This document shows, one piece after another, positions 1-10,172 of a stretch of 64,000 nt of DNA. The stretch covers positions 2,745,875-2,809,874 of the forward strand of contig NZ_HE978634.1 in NCBI RefSeq assembly GCF_000312045.1, read 5' to 3'. The stretch's first letter is position 1, and each line of letters starts with the position of its first letter. The notes beneath the pieces were generated by a model that did not search any database, was not told the origin of the DNA, and saw only the letters and a list, made by a program, of their open reading frames with translations. Source of the DNA: Noviherbaspirillum massiliense JC206 (GTDB taxonomy: Bacteria > Pseudomonadota > Gammaproteobacteria > Burkholderiales > Burkholderiaceae_D). The position numbers were made by a program, and so were the translations under genes.

Positions 1-582
1 CTCCCATGGTCTGAGCCAGTCGGGGCCGTTTTCCTCGTCCAGCGACTGCTCCGCTTCGGCATACACCAGGCCTCCCACTTCGAGCAGGCGCTCGCACAAA
101 GGAAGCATCTTCGCAAGCCAGCCGTGGTGATAAGGCGGATCAAGGAAGATCACATCAAAGCGCGCGTGCTCCCCATCGCGGCGCTCGACCAAACTGTGCG
201 CAATGCGCCCAGCATCGCCTTGCAATATCGTCACCTGCTCCGCATTCAGTTTAGCCTTGCTCGCCTCCATCCGCTTCACGGCAGGCAAATAATTTTCGAC
301 CATGAGTACGCTCGCAGCTCCGCGGCTTGCCGCTTCGAAACCGAAGGCGCCGGTTCCGGCAAACAGGTCGAGGCAGCGGACATTGTCCCAGCTGCCCTCA
401 AGCAAATGATTCAACCAGTTGAACACGGTCTCTCGGACGCGGTCCGGCGTAGGCCGCAAACCTTCCGCGTCCAGCACTGGCAAGGGCGTGCGCTTCCACT
501 GCCCGCCGATGATGCGCACCTGTTGCGCCGGCCCGCCGCCATGTTGCGGCATCGCCCTGCCCCGCTTTTGCTGCTTTTGCAT
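1..582 (-). CDS. rsmD: 16S rRNA (guanine966-N2)-methyltransferase RsmD, N-terminal part
   Basis: SAM-dependent enzyme that methylates G966 of 16S rRNA on the small subunit. The first 194 residues are in the window; the gene runs off the left edge. Seen: the RsmD-typical stretch RPTPDRVRETVFNWL (residues 43-57), the SAM-binding loop LDLFAGTGAFGFEA (71-84) and the catalytic DPPY (148-151). The ATG at 582 lies 3 bases past the stop codon of the upstream M16 peptidase gene, so the two are probably co-transcribed and translationally coupled. The RsmD-M16-FtsY neighbourhood is common in proteobacteria. Assignment is firm; only the C-terminus is missing. Confidence 0.93.
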   Translation of the reverse strand, partial: MQKQQKRGRAMPQHGGGPAQQVRIIGGQWKRTPLPVLDAEGLRPTPDRVRETVFNWLNHLLEGSWDNVRCLDLFAGTGAFGFEAASRGAASVLMVENYLPAVKRMEASKAKLNAEQVTILQGDAGRIAHSLVERRDGEHARFDVIFLDPPYHHGWLAKMLPLCERLLEVGGLVYAEAEQSLDEENGPDWLRPWE

Positions 583-585
583 GTG

Positions 586-1905
586 CTATTGCTCCGGCCC
601 GACCACGACCGTGGTCAGGCGGTCCAGCGAGACTTTCCGGCTGAAGGCACTCCGGATGTCGGCGAGCGTGACCTTGGCGACATTGGCGGTCCAGGTGTCG
701 AGGTAGTCGAGCGGCAGGTTGTAAAAGCCAATGGCGGCGACGTTGTCGAGAATCTTGCGGTTGTTATCGATGCGCAAGGCAAAGCCGCCGATCAGGTTGT
801 CCTTGGCCGCCTTCAATTCCTCCTGCGTCGGCCCGTCGCGCAGGAAAGTGGCGAGCGTATCCTGCACCACCTTGAGCGCCTGCTCGGTCTGCTCCTTCTT
901 GGTCTGCAAGCCGATCTGGAATGGCCCCTGCTGCGCCAGCGGATTGAAATAGCTGTAGGCGCTGTAGGACAGGCCGCGCTTCTCGCGCACTTCGTAGGTC
1001 AGGCGTGACACGAAGCCGCCGCCGCCAAGCACATAGTTGCCGACGATGAGAGGAAAATAATCCTTGTCGCCGCGGGCGACAGCCGGCTCGCCGATCAGCA
1101 CATGGGCCTGAGAAGCGGGGTGCAGGATGTATTCCTTCTTGGCCTGAAGTACCGGCACCGAAGGCAGGGGCGGCAGCGGCTCACCCTGCGGCAGGCGCAC
1201 GGTGAGCTGCCGCGCCATGGCATCCGCATCGGCGCGGCTGATGTCGCCGATGATCGCGATGATGGCGCGATTGGCCACGTAGTAGGTGCGATGGAAATTG
1301 ATCAGGTCTTCCCGGGTAATTGCTTCAACCGAAGACGCGGTTGCCTGGCTTGCATAGGGATGCATGCCGTAGAGCAGGCGCCAGAAGGCCTTGTCGGCAA
1401 TTGTTTCCGGCTTGGTGTCATCTTCCTTGATGGAAGCGATGGTGCGCGCCTTGTCGCGTGCCAGCAGCTCATCAGGAAAACCCGGCTGGGCCAGGATGCG
1501 TGCCACCAGCATGACGGCCTTGTCGCGCTCGGCCGGGCTCGACAAGGTACGCAATGTAGCGCCAGCCCTGTCCAGCCCCGCACCGCCACCGCGCTGGGCC
1601 GCGGTATCGGCCAGCGCATCGGAGATCTGCGCCTCGGTCAGTGCCGGTTCGGAAACCGGCGTCTCGGACGCGTGCACGCCGCGTGCCAGCATGGCATTGG
1701 TCAGTGCGGCAGTGCCGGCCTTTCCTTCGGGATCGCGGCGCGCGCCGGCATCGAATTCGATGCTCGCATCCACGATAGGGATTGAATGATTTTCCACGAA
1801 CAAGACGCGGGCACCGTTGTCCAACGTCCATGACTGGATCTTCAAAGTGGCATGCGCGACAGGCGCGCAAACTATCGCAAAAGCCAGAACGAGATATCGG
1901 ATCAT
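586..1905 (-). CDS. M16 family peptidase, non-catalytic partner type
   Basis: A 439-residue protein with an N-terminal signal peptide (MIRYLVLAFAIVCAPVAHA), so exported to the periplasm. The insulinase/M16 fold is shown by the LENG-like start (WTLDNGARVLFVENHS), FDAGARRDPEGKAGTAALT, and the conserved C-terminal block GGFVSRLTYEVREKRGLSYS. The zinc motif HxxEH expected after the GTA/GVAH position is absent: the sequence there is TAALTNAML. Such zinc-less M16 proteins usually pair with an active M16 subunit, and the next gene upstream in the operon (ending at 1952) carries an intact HALEH. I infer a two-subunit periplasmic protease whose substrate is unknown. Confidence 0.9.
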   Translation of the reverse strand: MIRYLVLAFAIVCAPVAHATLKIQSWTLDNGARVLFVENHSIPIVDASIEFDAGARRDPEGKAGTAALTNAMLARGVHASETPVSEPALTEAQISDALADTAAQRGGGAGLDRAGATLRTLSSPAERDKAVMLVARILAQPGFPDELLARDKARTIASIKEDDTKPETIADKAFWRLLYGMHPYASQATASSVEAITREDLINFHRTYYVANRAIIAIIGDISRADADAMARQLTVRLPQGEPLPPLPSVPVLQAKKEYILHPASQAHVLIGEPAVARGDKDYFPLIVGNYVLGGGGFVSRLTYEVREKRGLSYSAYSYFNPLAQQGPFQIGLQTKKEQTEQALKVVQDTLATFLRDGPTQEELKAAKDNLIGGFALRIDNNRKILDNVAAIGFYNLPLDYLDTWTANVAKVTLADIRSAFSRKVSLDRLTTVVVGPEQ

Positions 1906-1951
1906 GATGGTTTTGTGCGTTCTCTATGTCTGAGCGGGCAAGCCGGGAGCA

Positions 1952-3316
1952 TCAATGACGCAGTCCCGGCGGCTCCGGTTTTTTCTCGGTGAGCGGCAAG
2001 GGCACGAGGGTGGCAACGGTCAGGGTATCGTCGCGAAAATACTTCTGTGCGACGGCCTGCACCTGCGCCGGCGTCACTTCGCGCAGCTTTTCGATGATGC
2101 GGTCGATCAGGGTCTGTGAAATGCCCGTCATTTCCATGACGCCGATCTCCATTGCCTGGCCGAAGATGGAATCGCGCTTGTAGATCTGGCCGGCGATCAA
2201 TTGCGCCTTGACCCGGTTCAATTCCTCTTCGGACACGCCATCCTTTGCAATGCGCTCCACTTCCGCGCGCAGACGCTGTTCCAGCTGTTCGGTGGTGGTG
2301 CCGCGTGCGGGCGTGCCATCCAGCAGGAACAGCACCGGCCCGCGGGAATTGCCCGAGTAACCTGCGCCCACTTCGTTCGCGATGCGCTCGGTGCGTACCA
2401 ATCTCGCGTTCAGCCGCGCATTGTCGTAGCCGTCGAGGACCGCGGCCAGCACTTCCAGCGCATGCGAGTCGGTATCCTTCTCGACGTCGCGCAAGGCCGG
2501 CACCTTGAATGCGAGCACGACATAGGGATTTTCTGCCGGTGCCTTGACGGTGACGCGCCGGATGCCCTGCTGCTCGGGTTCAATCTGCGGCTTGGTCGGG
2601 ATCAGGGTCTTGGCGGGAATCTTGCCGAAATGCTTGTTGGCGAGCGCGAACACCTTCTTGGCGTCGACATCCCCGCACACCACCATGATCGCATTGTTCG
2701 GCGCATACCAGCGGTCATACCAGGCTTTTGCATCCCGTACCGTCATGTTCATCAGGTCGCTCATCCATCCCGCCACCGGATGATGGTAGGGATGAGCCAC
2801 GAAGGCCGACGCGTTCAGGGCTTCATAGACTTTCGGAATCGGCAGGTCTTCGGTACGCCAGCGGCGCTCTTCCATCACCACCCGTATTTCGCGCGAGAAC
2901 TCGTCCTTGTCGAATACGAGATTGGCCATGCGATCCGCTTCGAGCGCCATGACTTGTTCCAGCCTGGACTTCTCCACCTGCTGGAAGTACGCAGTGTAGT
3001 CCTTGCTGGTGAAGGCATTCTCACGCCCGCCCAGTGCGGCCACCTTGCGGCTGAACTCGCCCGGCTTGAGCGTCTTGGTGCCCTTGAACATCATGTGTTC
3101 GAGGGCATGAGCCACGCCAGTCGTGCCATTGGTTTCATCCATGGCTCCGACCTTGTACCAGATCATGTGGGCGACGGTCGGCGCGCGGTGATCCTCCTTG
3201 ACAATGACTTTCATGCCATTTTGCAAGATGAATTCCTTCGCGGGTTCGGCCTGGGCGAGCGGCGACAGCAGGACAGCCACCAATGCCCAAAACCCAAGTG
3301 CAGTTCGAATTTTCAT
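1952..3316 (-). CDS. M16 family zinc metallopeptidase, catalytic subunit
   Basis: A 454-residue exported peptidase. I start it at the ATG at 3316, which gives a clean signal peptide (MKIRTALGFWALVAVLLSPLAQA); a longer frame to 3364 adds 16 residues that break the signal-peptide pattern. The inverted zinc motif HALEH is at residues 70-74, inside GVAHALEHMMFKGT, with the third ligand region in the following helix (VVMEERRW). It lies 46 bp ahead of the zinc-less M16 gene on the same strand, suggesting a heterodimer like processing-protease alpha/beta pairs. The gene is divergent from ftsY. Confidence 0.92.
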   Translation of the reverse strand: MKIRTALGFWALVAVLLSPLAQAEPAKEFILQNGMKVIVKEDHRAPTVAHMIWYKVGAMDETNGTTGVAHALEHMMFKGTKTLKPGEFSRKVAALGGRENAFTSKDYTAYFQQVEKSRLEQVMALEADRMANLVFDKDEFSREIRVVMEERRWRTEDLPIPKVYEALNASAFVAHPYHHPVAGWMSDLMNMTVRDAKAWYDRWYAPNNAIMVVCGDVDAKKVFALANKHFGKIPAKTLIPTKPQIEPEQQGIRRVTVKAPAENPYVVLAFKVPALRDVEKDTDSHALEVLAAVLDGYDNARLNARLVRTERIANEVGAGYSGNSRGPVLFLLDGTPARGTTTEQLEQRLRAEVERIAKDGVSEEELNRVKAQLIAGQIYKRDSIFGQAMEIGVMEMTGISQTLIDRIIEKLREVTPAQVQAVAQKYFRDDTLTVATLVPLPLTEKKPEPPGLRH

Positions 3317-3445
3317 AATCTGTGCTCTGATAAAATGTGCGATTTGGATCTTCGACGACACCAAGCGCCAACGGTTGGTGAAGGGATTGTATCTTTTTTC
3401 GTCAGCGCAGCTTCCTGCGCCTCGTCAGCCTCTTTCCTCATTCCA

Positions 3446-4708
3446 ATGTTTAGTTTTTTCAAGAAAAAACCGAAAGACCAGCCTGTTTCCCAGCCGGCCC
3501 TTGAGCCGGAATCCGCTCAACCGGCAGAGCCGGCGAGCGCCGAGGCGCCGGCTCCCGAGGCAAGGACTGACGCGCCCGCGCCTAGTCCGGTGCCGCCGCA
3601 AAAGCAGTCATGGTTCGCGCGCTTGAGAGGATCTGCCGCTGCCCCGGCGCAGGAGGCTGCTCCGGAAGTTGTGCCGGAAGTTGCGCCGCCGGCAAATGCC
3701 GCGCCCGTGCCCACTGCCGAACCGGAATTCGTACCGCAACCCGAATCCGTCACTCAGCCCGAGCCGGAAGACGAAGGCGAAATCGTCGAGATACCGGTGC
3801 CGGCGGCGGAAAAGCAATCCTGGCTAGCGCGCCTGAAAGCCGGCCTATCGAAGACGTCGAGCAGCCTGACCACGCTGTTTGTCGGCGCAAAGATCGACGA
3901 CGAGCTGTATGACGAACTGGAATCGGCGCTGCTGATGGCTGATGCGGGCGTCGAGGCGACCCAGTACTTGCTGAATGCCCTGAAGAAAAAGGTCAAGGAG
4001 GAAAAGCTCACTGAAGCGGCACAGGTCAAGGCCGCGCTGCGCAGCCTGCTGATCGGGCTGCTGACCCCTCTGCAAAAGCCGCTGGTGCTGGGACGGGTCC
4101 AGCCTCTGGTGATGATGATTTGCGGCGTCAACGGTGCCGGCAAGACCACCACCATCGGCAAGCTTGCCAAGCATTTGCAGGCCCATCGGCAATCGGTCCT
4201 GCTGGCCGCAGGCGATACCTTCCGTGCCGCGGCACGCGAGCAGCTCACGATCTGGGGCGAGCGCAACAATGTCACGGTGATTGCGCAGGAATCCGGCGAC
4301 CCGGCGGCAGTGGCCTTCGATGCGGTGCAATCGGCGCGCGCGCGCCGTACCGATGTGGTCATGGTGGATACCGCGGGCCGGTTGCCGACCCAGCTCCATC
4401 TGATGGAAGAACTCAAGAAGATCAAGCGCGTGATCGGCAAGAGCATGCCTTCCGCTCCGCATGAGCTGCTGCTGGTCATCGATGGCAATACCGGGCAGAA
4501 CGCGCTGGCTCAGGTCAAGGCTTTCGACGATGCGCTGCAGCTGACCGGCCTGGTGATCACCAAGCTCGACGGGACTGCCAAGGGCGGCGTGCTTGCGGCA
4601 ATTGCAAAAACCCGCCCGGTGCCGGTATATTTCATCGGCGTCGGAGAAAAGATCGAGGATTTGCAGGCATTCAATGCCGAAGAATTTGTCGACGCCCTCT
4701 TGAGCTGA
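3446..4708 (+). CDS. ftsY: Signal recognition particle receptor FtsY
   Basis: The membrane-associated SRP GTPase, which docks SRP-ribosome complexes at SecYEG. The 420-residue frame begins MFSFFKKKPKDQ at 3446; the open frame extends upstream to 2201 but that part is antisense to the M16 gene and unlikely to be coding. Residues 12-120 form the acidic Pro/Ala/Glu-rich A domain. The NG GTPase domain follows, with GVNGAGKTTT (about 229-238), DTAGR (about 307-311) and TKLDG (about 371-375). The gene is followed after 5 bp by ftsE, in the ftsY-ftsE-ftsX order known from E. coli. Confidence 0.97.
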   Translation: MFSFFKKKPKDQPVSQPALEPESAQPAEPASAEAPAPEARTDAPAPSPVPPQKQSWFARLRGSAAAPAQEAAPEVVPEVAPPANAAPVPTAEPEFVPQPESVTQPEPEDEGEIVEIPVPAAEKQSWLARLKAGLSKTSSSLTTLFVGAKIDDELYDELESALLMADAGVEATQYLLNALKKKVKEEKLTEAAQVKAALRSLLIGLLTPLQKPLVLGRVQPLVMMICGVNGAGKTTTIGKLAKHLQAHRQSVLLAAGDTFRAAAREQLTIWGERNNVTVIAQESGDPAAVAFDAVQSARARRTDVVMVDTAGRLPTQLHLMEELKKIKRVIGKSMPSAPHELLLVIDGNTGQNALAQVKAFDDALQLTGLVITKLDGTAKGGVLAAIAKTRPVPVYFIGVGEKIEDLQAFNAEEFVDALLS

Positions 4709-4713
4709 TCTGC

Positions 4714-5397
4714 ATGATCGAATTCCTTGGAGTCTCCAAGCGGTACTCCCGCAATGCCGTTGCGCTGTCCGACATCAGCCTGTCGATAGGCAAGGGCGAA
4801 CTGGTCTTCCTGTCCGGCCCTTCCGGCGCCGGCAAGTCCACCCTGCTGAAAATGATCGCGGCCATCGAACGCCCCACCTCGGGCCGGGTACTGGTCAATG
4901 GACAGGACATCGCCCGCATCAAGGCCTCGGGCCTCCCTTACCTGCGTCGCAATCTCGGCCTGATTTTCCAGCAGCAGACCCTGCTGGCGGACCGCAACGT
5001 GCTGGCAAACGTCATGCTGCCGCTGATGGTGACAGGCACGGGCAAGGCCGATGCGGAGCGACGGGCGCGGGCGGCACTTGACAAGGTGGGCCTGCTCGAC
5101 AAGGCCGCATTCGAACCTCCGATGCTGTCCGGCGGCGAGCAGCAGCGCGTGGCAATTGCGCGGGCCATCGTCAACCGGCCGCAAATCATCCTGGCCGATG
5201 AGCCGACCGCCAATCTCGACCGCAAGAGCGCCGACAAGGTGCTCGACGCACTCAAAGCCTTCCATGGGGTGGGCGTCACCTGCCTGATCTCGACCCATGA
5301 CGAGCAGATGCTGGAAAACGCAAGGCGCGTCATATACCTGAATCAGGGCAAGCTGGCGCAAGCCGAACACCTCGATATCCGACCGGAGTTGGCATGA
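4714..5397 (+). CDS. ftsE: Cell division ATP-binding protein FtsE
   Basis: Cytoplasmic ATPase of the FtsEX complex, which at the division septum activates periplasmic murein hydrolases. The 227-residue ABC protein has Walker A GPSGAGKST (35-43), signature LSGGEQQRV (about 138-146) and Walker B IILADEP. Its stop codon overlaps the ftsX start (ATGA arrangement), so translation is coupled. It directly follows ftsY. Confidence 0.97.
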   Translation: MIEFLGVSKRYSRNAVALSDISLSIGKGELVFLSGPSGAGKSTLLKMIAAIERPTSGRVLVNGQDIARIKASGLPYLRRNLGLIFQQQTLLADRNVLANVMLPLMVTGTGKADAERRARAALDKVGLLDKAAFEPPMLSGGEQQRVAIARAIVNRPQIILADEPTANLDRKSADKVLDALKAFHGVGVTCLISTHDEQMLENARRVIYLNQGKLAQAEHLDIRPELA

Positions 5398-6311
5398 AAC
5401 CATGGATCCGTCAGCATCTGTATGCGCTGGCTGAAGCCTGCAAGCATCTGCTTCGGCATCCCGGCAGCTTCCTTCTCAACATGCTGGTGGTGAGTGTCGC
5501 GCTGGCCTTGCCGTTTGCCGGACTGACCATGCTGGAAAACGTGCGGCCTGTCTCCGAACGCCTGGCGGTGGAACCGGAAATCAGTGTATTCCTGAAGCTC
5601 GACACCCCGCGCGAAACCGCGCTCGCCCTTGCGACCCAGATCGACCGGACGGTCGGCACAGGCACTGCGAAACTGGAATTTCTTCCGCGGGAGCAGGCCT
5701 TGAACAAGTTGCGGGACAAGGCCGGACTGGCGGATGCGCTCGCCGCCCTTGGGGACAATCCGCTGCCCGACGCTTACGTCGTCAGGCTGCCGGGATTCCA
5801 GGACGCGGTTCATGCGGCGGAAGTCGAGGCTGTAGCGAACCGGCTGAGAACTTTGCCTGGGGTGGAACAGGTGCAGGTCGATTCGGCCTGGGTAAAGCGA
5901 CTGGCGGCCCTGGTGCGGGTGCTGCGGGTAGTCTTGCTGTTTATGGCTGGCACACTCGCGGTGGTGGTAGTAGCCGTCGTATTCAACACCATACGCCTGC
6001 AAGTGATGACGCAGCGTGAGGAAATCGAGGCATGCCGGATGTTCGGCGCCACTAATGCATTCATTTACCGGCCGTTCTGCTATACCGGTGCACTGCTGGG
6101 CTTATTTGCGGGAGCCGCGGCGCTCGTGATGGTCGGTGTAGCACTCTATCCGCTGAATGCCGCAATTTTCGATTTTGCCCGGATGTATGGCTCGGAATTC
6201 CGGCTTTCAGCCCTGAATTTCTCTTCCATCCTTATCCTGCTTGCAATCAGTGCCGCGCTCGGCCTGTCCGGAGCGTTTTTCTCGGTGCGCCGTCATTTGA
6301 CCCGCCCGTGA
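5394..6311 (+). CDS. ftsX: Cell division permease FtsX
   Basis: Membrane partner of FtsE. The 305-residue protein starts MKPWIRQHLYALAEACKHLLRHPGS in FtsX style. It has a first membrane helix near residues 23-45, a periplasmic loop to about 175, then three more helices (about 183-205, 230-255, 278-298). The loop in related proteins contacts murein-hydrolase activators. The start overlaps the ftsE stop by 4 bases. The next gene, rpoH, is 220 bp away and has its own regulatory region. Confidence 0.96.
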   Translation: MKPWIRQHLYALAEACKHLLRHPGSFLLNMLVVSVALALPFAGLTMLENVRPVSERLAVEPEISVFLKLDTPRETALALATQIDRTVGTGTAKLEFLPREQALNKLRDKAGLADALAALGDNPLPDAYVVRLPGFQDAVHAAEVEAVANRLRTLPGVEQVQVDSAWVKRLAALVRVLRVVLLFMAGTLAVVVVAVVFNTIRLQVMTQREEIEACRMFGATNAFIYRPFCYTGALLGLFAGAAALVMVGVALYPLNAAIFDFARMYGSEFRLSALNFSSILILLAISAALGLSGAFFSVRRHLTRP

Positions 6312-6439
6312 TTCCTTCGCGACTTCATTAAGTCGTTGATTTTTCGCAACAAACTCCCTGCGCCGTGGGCTAGGATGATGTATCAATCGGCCAACGTACT
6401 GCCATAGCGTCTCCCTATCTTGAAGCTTGAAAATGACGA

Positions 6440-6466
6440 TTAGCACTCTCGGTGCCGGAGTGCTAA
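6440..6466 (+). promoter_or_regulatory. Perfect CIRCE operator (HrcA site) upstream of rpoH
   Basis: The 9-9-9 inverted repeat TTAGCACTC, nine bases, GAGTGCTAA matches the CIRCE consensus with no mismatch. It lies 65 bp ahead of the rpoH start. An extended -10-like TGCTAATAT (6461-6469) overlaps the right arm, and the left arm sits at the matching -35 spacing, so HrcA bound here would block RNA polymerase. The site is seen directly; HrcA control of rpoH is inferred. Confidence 0.9.
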
Positions 6467-6531
6467 TATAGTGAAGTCGAAAAAACGGCTGGTTTTCCAG
6501 CTGTTCCTTTATAGGGAAACAAGGAGAAGGA

Positions 6532-7428
<897 letters not shown>

Positions 7429-7444
7429 GCCTGGAAAGCAACGC

Positions 7445-7474
7445 AAAAGGCGCTCCACTGGAGCGCCTTTTTTA
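7445..7474 (+). terminator. Intrinsic terminator after rpoH, probably bidirectional
   Basis: An 8-bp GC-rich stem (GGCGCTCC / GGAGCGCC) with a 3-base loop is flanked by AAAA on the left and TTTTTT on the right. It lies between convergent rpoH and the sco gene and can serve both strands. Confidence 0.85.
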
Positions 7475-7522
7475 TTTGCCTGCGTGAATTAGATCGAGGC
7501 CTGCCCGTCAGCAGGGCCAAGT

Positions 7523-8155
7523 TCAGGACAACAACAGTTTCAAGTCATGCACGACGGGTTCTGGTCCCTGTCCATGCCGCATGAAAAGCCGGATCCGCCC
7601 TTGGGGATCAAAGACATAACTGCCCGCAGTGTGGTCCATCGAATAGCTGCCCGGCTCCTTGCCCGGCACTTTTTGATAGAACACCTTGAATTCCTTCGCC
7701 ACTTTTTCGGTGGCCGCCTTGTTACCGACCAATCCGAGGAAGCGCGGGTCGAAGGCCGGCACATACTTGGCAAGGAGTTCTGGTGTGTCGCGCTCGGGAT
7801 CCACCGTGATGAACACTACCTGAACCCGGTCGGCAAGCGGTCCGAGCTGCTGCATGACATTTGCCATTTCCGCCATGGTGGTCGGGCATACATCCGGGCA
7901 TTGGGTATATCCGAAAAATACGACGACAGCCTTGCCTCTGAAATCGGCAAGCGAGCGCTGCTTGCCATTGAAATCGGGAAGGCTGAAGTCCTTTGCGTAG
8001 TCCAGTCCGGTGATATCGGTATTCTTGAAGGCCGGCTTGTCGGCGGGCAGCAACTGCGCAGCCCAGCCCCCGGACTTCTGTTCGCAAGCGGCAAGCAGGA
8101 AGGCCAGCGGCAGCAGGAGTAGCGGCAACAGCCGCGCGAAGGAAGGCAGGCGCAT
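7523..8155 (-). CDS. Sco/SenC family copper chaperone lipoprotein
   Basis: Periplasmic thioredoxin-fold protein that helps load the CuA site of cytochrome c oxidase subunit II. It has 210 residues. The lipobox LAAC (Cys24) predicts membrane anchoring. The copper-binding pair CPDVC is at residues 86-90 in FFGYTQCPDVCPTTM, and the conserved distal His is in SMDHTAGSY. It is the last gene of the run SURF1, Sco-like, ctaA, ctaB, sco; its start overlaps the ctaB stop. Confidence 0.93.
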   Translation of the reverse strand: MRLPSFARLLPLLLLPLAFLLAACEQKSGGWAAQLLPADKPAFKNTDITGLDYAKDFSLPDFNGKQRSLADFRGKAVVVFFGYTQCPDVCPTTMAEMANVMQQLGPLADRVQVVFITVDPERDTPELLAKYVPAFDPRFLGLVGNKAATEKVAKEFKVFYQKVPGKEPGSYSMDHTAGSYVFDPQGRIRLFMRHGQGPEPVVHDLKLLLS

Positions 8156-9042
8156 CAGAAGAATCTCACGTAATGATCAACCAGCAGCGCAGCGAACAGC
8201 AAGGACAGGTAAATGATCGAATAGGCAAATGTCTTGCGCGCCAGGACGTCGGTGTAATGCCGGTACAGCTGCCATGCGCGACGGAGAAAGATCGCGCCGA
8301 GGGTCAGTGCGCTCAGCAGGTAGATCAGTCCGCTCATCTGTACGGCAAACGGCAGGAGCGTGGTCGCAACCAATGCAATCGTGTACAGCAGAATTTGAAA
8401 CTGGGTGAATTTCAGGCCGTGCGTGATGGGCAGCATCGGCAGGCCGGATTTCGCGTAGTCATCACGCCGGTACAGGGCAAGCGCCCAGAAGTGGGGCGGT
8501 GTCCAGACGAAAATGATCAGCACAAGAATCCAGGCCTGCATCGGCACATCGTTGGCAACGGCAGCCCAGCCCAAGGCCGGGGGCATGGCACCGGATAGCC
8601 CGCCGATCACAATGTTCTGCGGTGTGGCCGGCTTGAGGATGATGGTGTAGACGACCGCATAGCCGACGAAAGTGGCGAAAGTCAGCCACATGGTGAGCGG
8701 ATTCACTAAGTTATACAGAATCCACATGCCGATACCGCCGATCGCGCCGGAAAAGACCAGGGTCTGAAGTACCGTGATTTCACCACGCGCCATGGGGCGG
8801 CGGGCGGTGCGGGCCATGCGGGAATCGATTTCCCGCTCCACCAGGCAATTGACCGCGAACGCTGCACCGGCAAGCAGCCAGATTCCCACGGTTGCCGCGA
8901 TCAATATTTTCCAGTTCGGCAATTCTTCGGTTGCGAGGAACATGCCGATCACGGCACAGAATACTGCCAGCTGGGTCACGCGCGGCTTGGTCAGCGCCCA
9001 GTATTGGGTGAAGCGATTCGAGGAAGCAGTCAGGGTAGTCAT
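8155..9042 (-). CDS. ctaB: Protoheme IX farnesyltransferase (heme O synthase)
   Basis: Integral membrane UbiA-family prenyltransferase that converts heme B to heme O, the first step toward heme A. It has 295 residues with about eight to nine hydrophobic helices. The family motif [19 protein letters not shown] is present near residues 64-82, and a second acidic loop follows ([15 protein letters not shown]). It lies between ctaA and sco in the oxidase maturation operon, overlapping sco by one base. Confidence 0.96.
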   Translation of the reverse strand: MTTLTASSNRFTQYWALTKPRVTQLAVFCAVIGMFLATEELPNWKILIAATVGIWLLAGAAFAVNCLVEREIDSRMARTARRPMARGEITVLQTLVFSGAIGGIGMWILYNLVNPLTMWLTFATFVGYAVVYTIILKPATPQNIVIGGLSGAMPPALGWAAVANDVPMQAWILVLIIFVWTPPHFWALALYRRDDYAKSGLPMLPITHGLKFTQFQILLYTIALVATTLLPFAVQMSGLIYLLSALTLGAIFLRRAWQLYRHYTDVLARKTFAYSIIYLSLLFAALLVDHYVRFF

Positions 9043-9052
9043 GCCTTGCGTA

Positions 9053-10165
9053 TCAGGCGGCCGAAAGCCGCGTACTAACTCTGTTTGACGCAGCCTGCGC
9101 CGGGATGCGAACCTTGAAGTTTAACATGACCAGCAAGAGCACGAGGAGCGCTGCGCCTCCGTTGTGCACCACGGCCAGGGCAAGCGGCCACTTCAGGTAG
9201 ATGGTAGCCAGGCCGGTGGACAACTGCAGGGCCAGGGCGATCAGCAGCCAGCGCGATGTCTTGCGCAGGCCTTCGACCTTCAAGCCCCGGCATGCGACCC
9301 ATGCGACGACCAGCGCGACAACGAAGGCGAAGCTGCGGTGGGTCCAGTGAATGGCCGTCAGCGCGGGAAATGGCAAGTAATCGCCATCCGCCGTCTTGCC
9401 CAGTGCGCGCCACAAGGTGAAGCCGTGGTTGAAATCCATGTGGGGCAGCCATGCTCCCTGGCACATCGGGAAATCCAGGCAGGCGAGCGCCGCGTAATTC
9501 GTGCTTACCCAACCGCCCAGTGCGACTTGCAGGATAAGCAAGCCGAGGGCAATCAGTGCCGGGCTGCGGAGTGCCAGTGCTGCCGTGTCGACCAGCGCAT
9601 GCCGTGCCTGCCGTGCGCCGAGCCAGGTGAGCATGGCGAGCAGGGTCAGTCCCAGCAGCAGATGGATGGTGACGATGACCGGCTGCAGTTTCATGGTCAC
9701 CGTCCAGGCACCGAATGCGCCCTGCAGGCACACGAATGCGAACAGGGTGGTCGGGAACCAGGGCGAAAATTTTGGTTCGGTTCGTTTCGATTTCAACCAC
9801 TGCCGCCATGCGATCAACATGATGGCAATGATCAGGACGCCAACACCCATCGCCAGGTAGCGGTGGATCATTTCTATCCAGGCTTTCATGACTGTCACCG
9901 GCCCTGTCGGCATGGCCGCTTCGGCCGCGCTGATGTGCGCGTGCGCCTGCAGGGGATTGGCATGACCATAACATCCTGGCCAGTCGGGACAGCCGAGCCC
10001 GGAATCGGTAAGCCGCGTAAAGGCACCGAACATGACCAGATCGAAGGTCAGGAAGAGCGTGACCCATACCAGCTTGCGGTATTTGTCTTTATCGCTCGAT
10101 GCCCACACGACGGTCAGCGGCAGCAAGGCTGCCAATACGCCCATGATGGCGAGTTGGATCAGCAT
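9053..10165 (-). CDS. ctaA: Heme A synthase (COX15/CtaA)
   Basis: Membrane oxidase converting heme O to heme A for the aa3 oxidase. It has 370 residues with about eight hydrophobic helices. The two cysteine pairs are visible in extracytoplasmic loops (CPDWPGC and CLDFPMC), as are the heme-ligand histidine regions MIHRYLAMG and HWTHRSFAF. It is transcribed with ctaB, 10 bp upstream of it. Confidence 0.96.
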   Translation of the reverse strand: MLIQLAIMGVLAALLPLTVVWASSDKDKYRKLVWVTLFLTFDLVMFGAFTRLTDSGLGCPDWPGCYGHANPLQAHAHISAAEAAMPTGPVTVMKAWIEMIHRYLAMGVGVLIIAIMLIAWRQWLKSKRTEPKFSPWFPTTLFAFVCLQGAFGAWTVTMKLQPVIVTIHLLLGLTLLAMLTWLGARQARHALVDTAALALRSPALIALGLLILQVALGGWVSTNYAALACLDFPMCQGAWLPHMDFNHGFTLWRALGKTADGDYLPFPALTAIHWTHRSFAFVVALVVAWVACRGLKVEGLRKTSRWLLIALALQLSTGLATIYLKWPLALAVVHNGGAALLVLLLVMLNFKVRIPAQAASNRVSTRLSAA

Positions 10166-10172
10166 GACAAAT

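Noticed and set aside
2201-3445. Upstream extension of the ftsY open frame by 415 codons
   Set aside because: It is antisense to the M16 peptidase gene, has no FtsY-like sequence, and the standard FtsY N-terminus MFSFFKKK begins at 3446.
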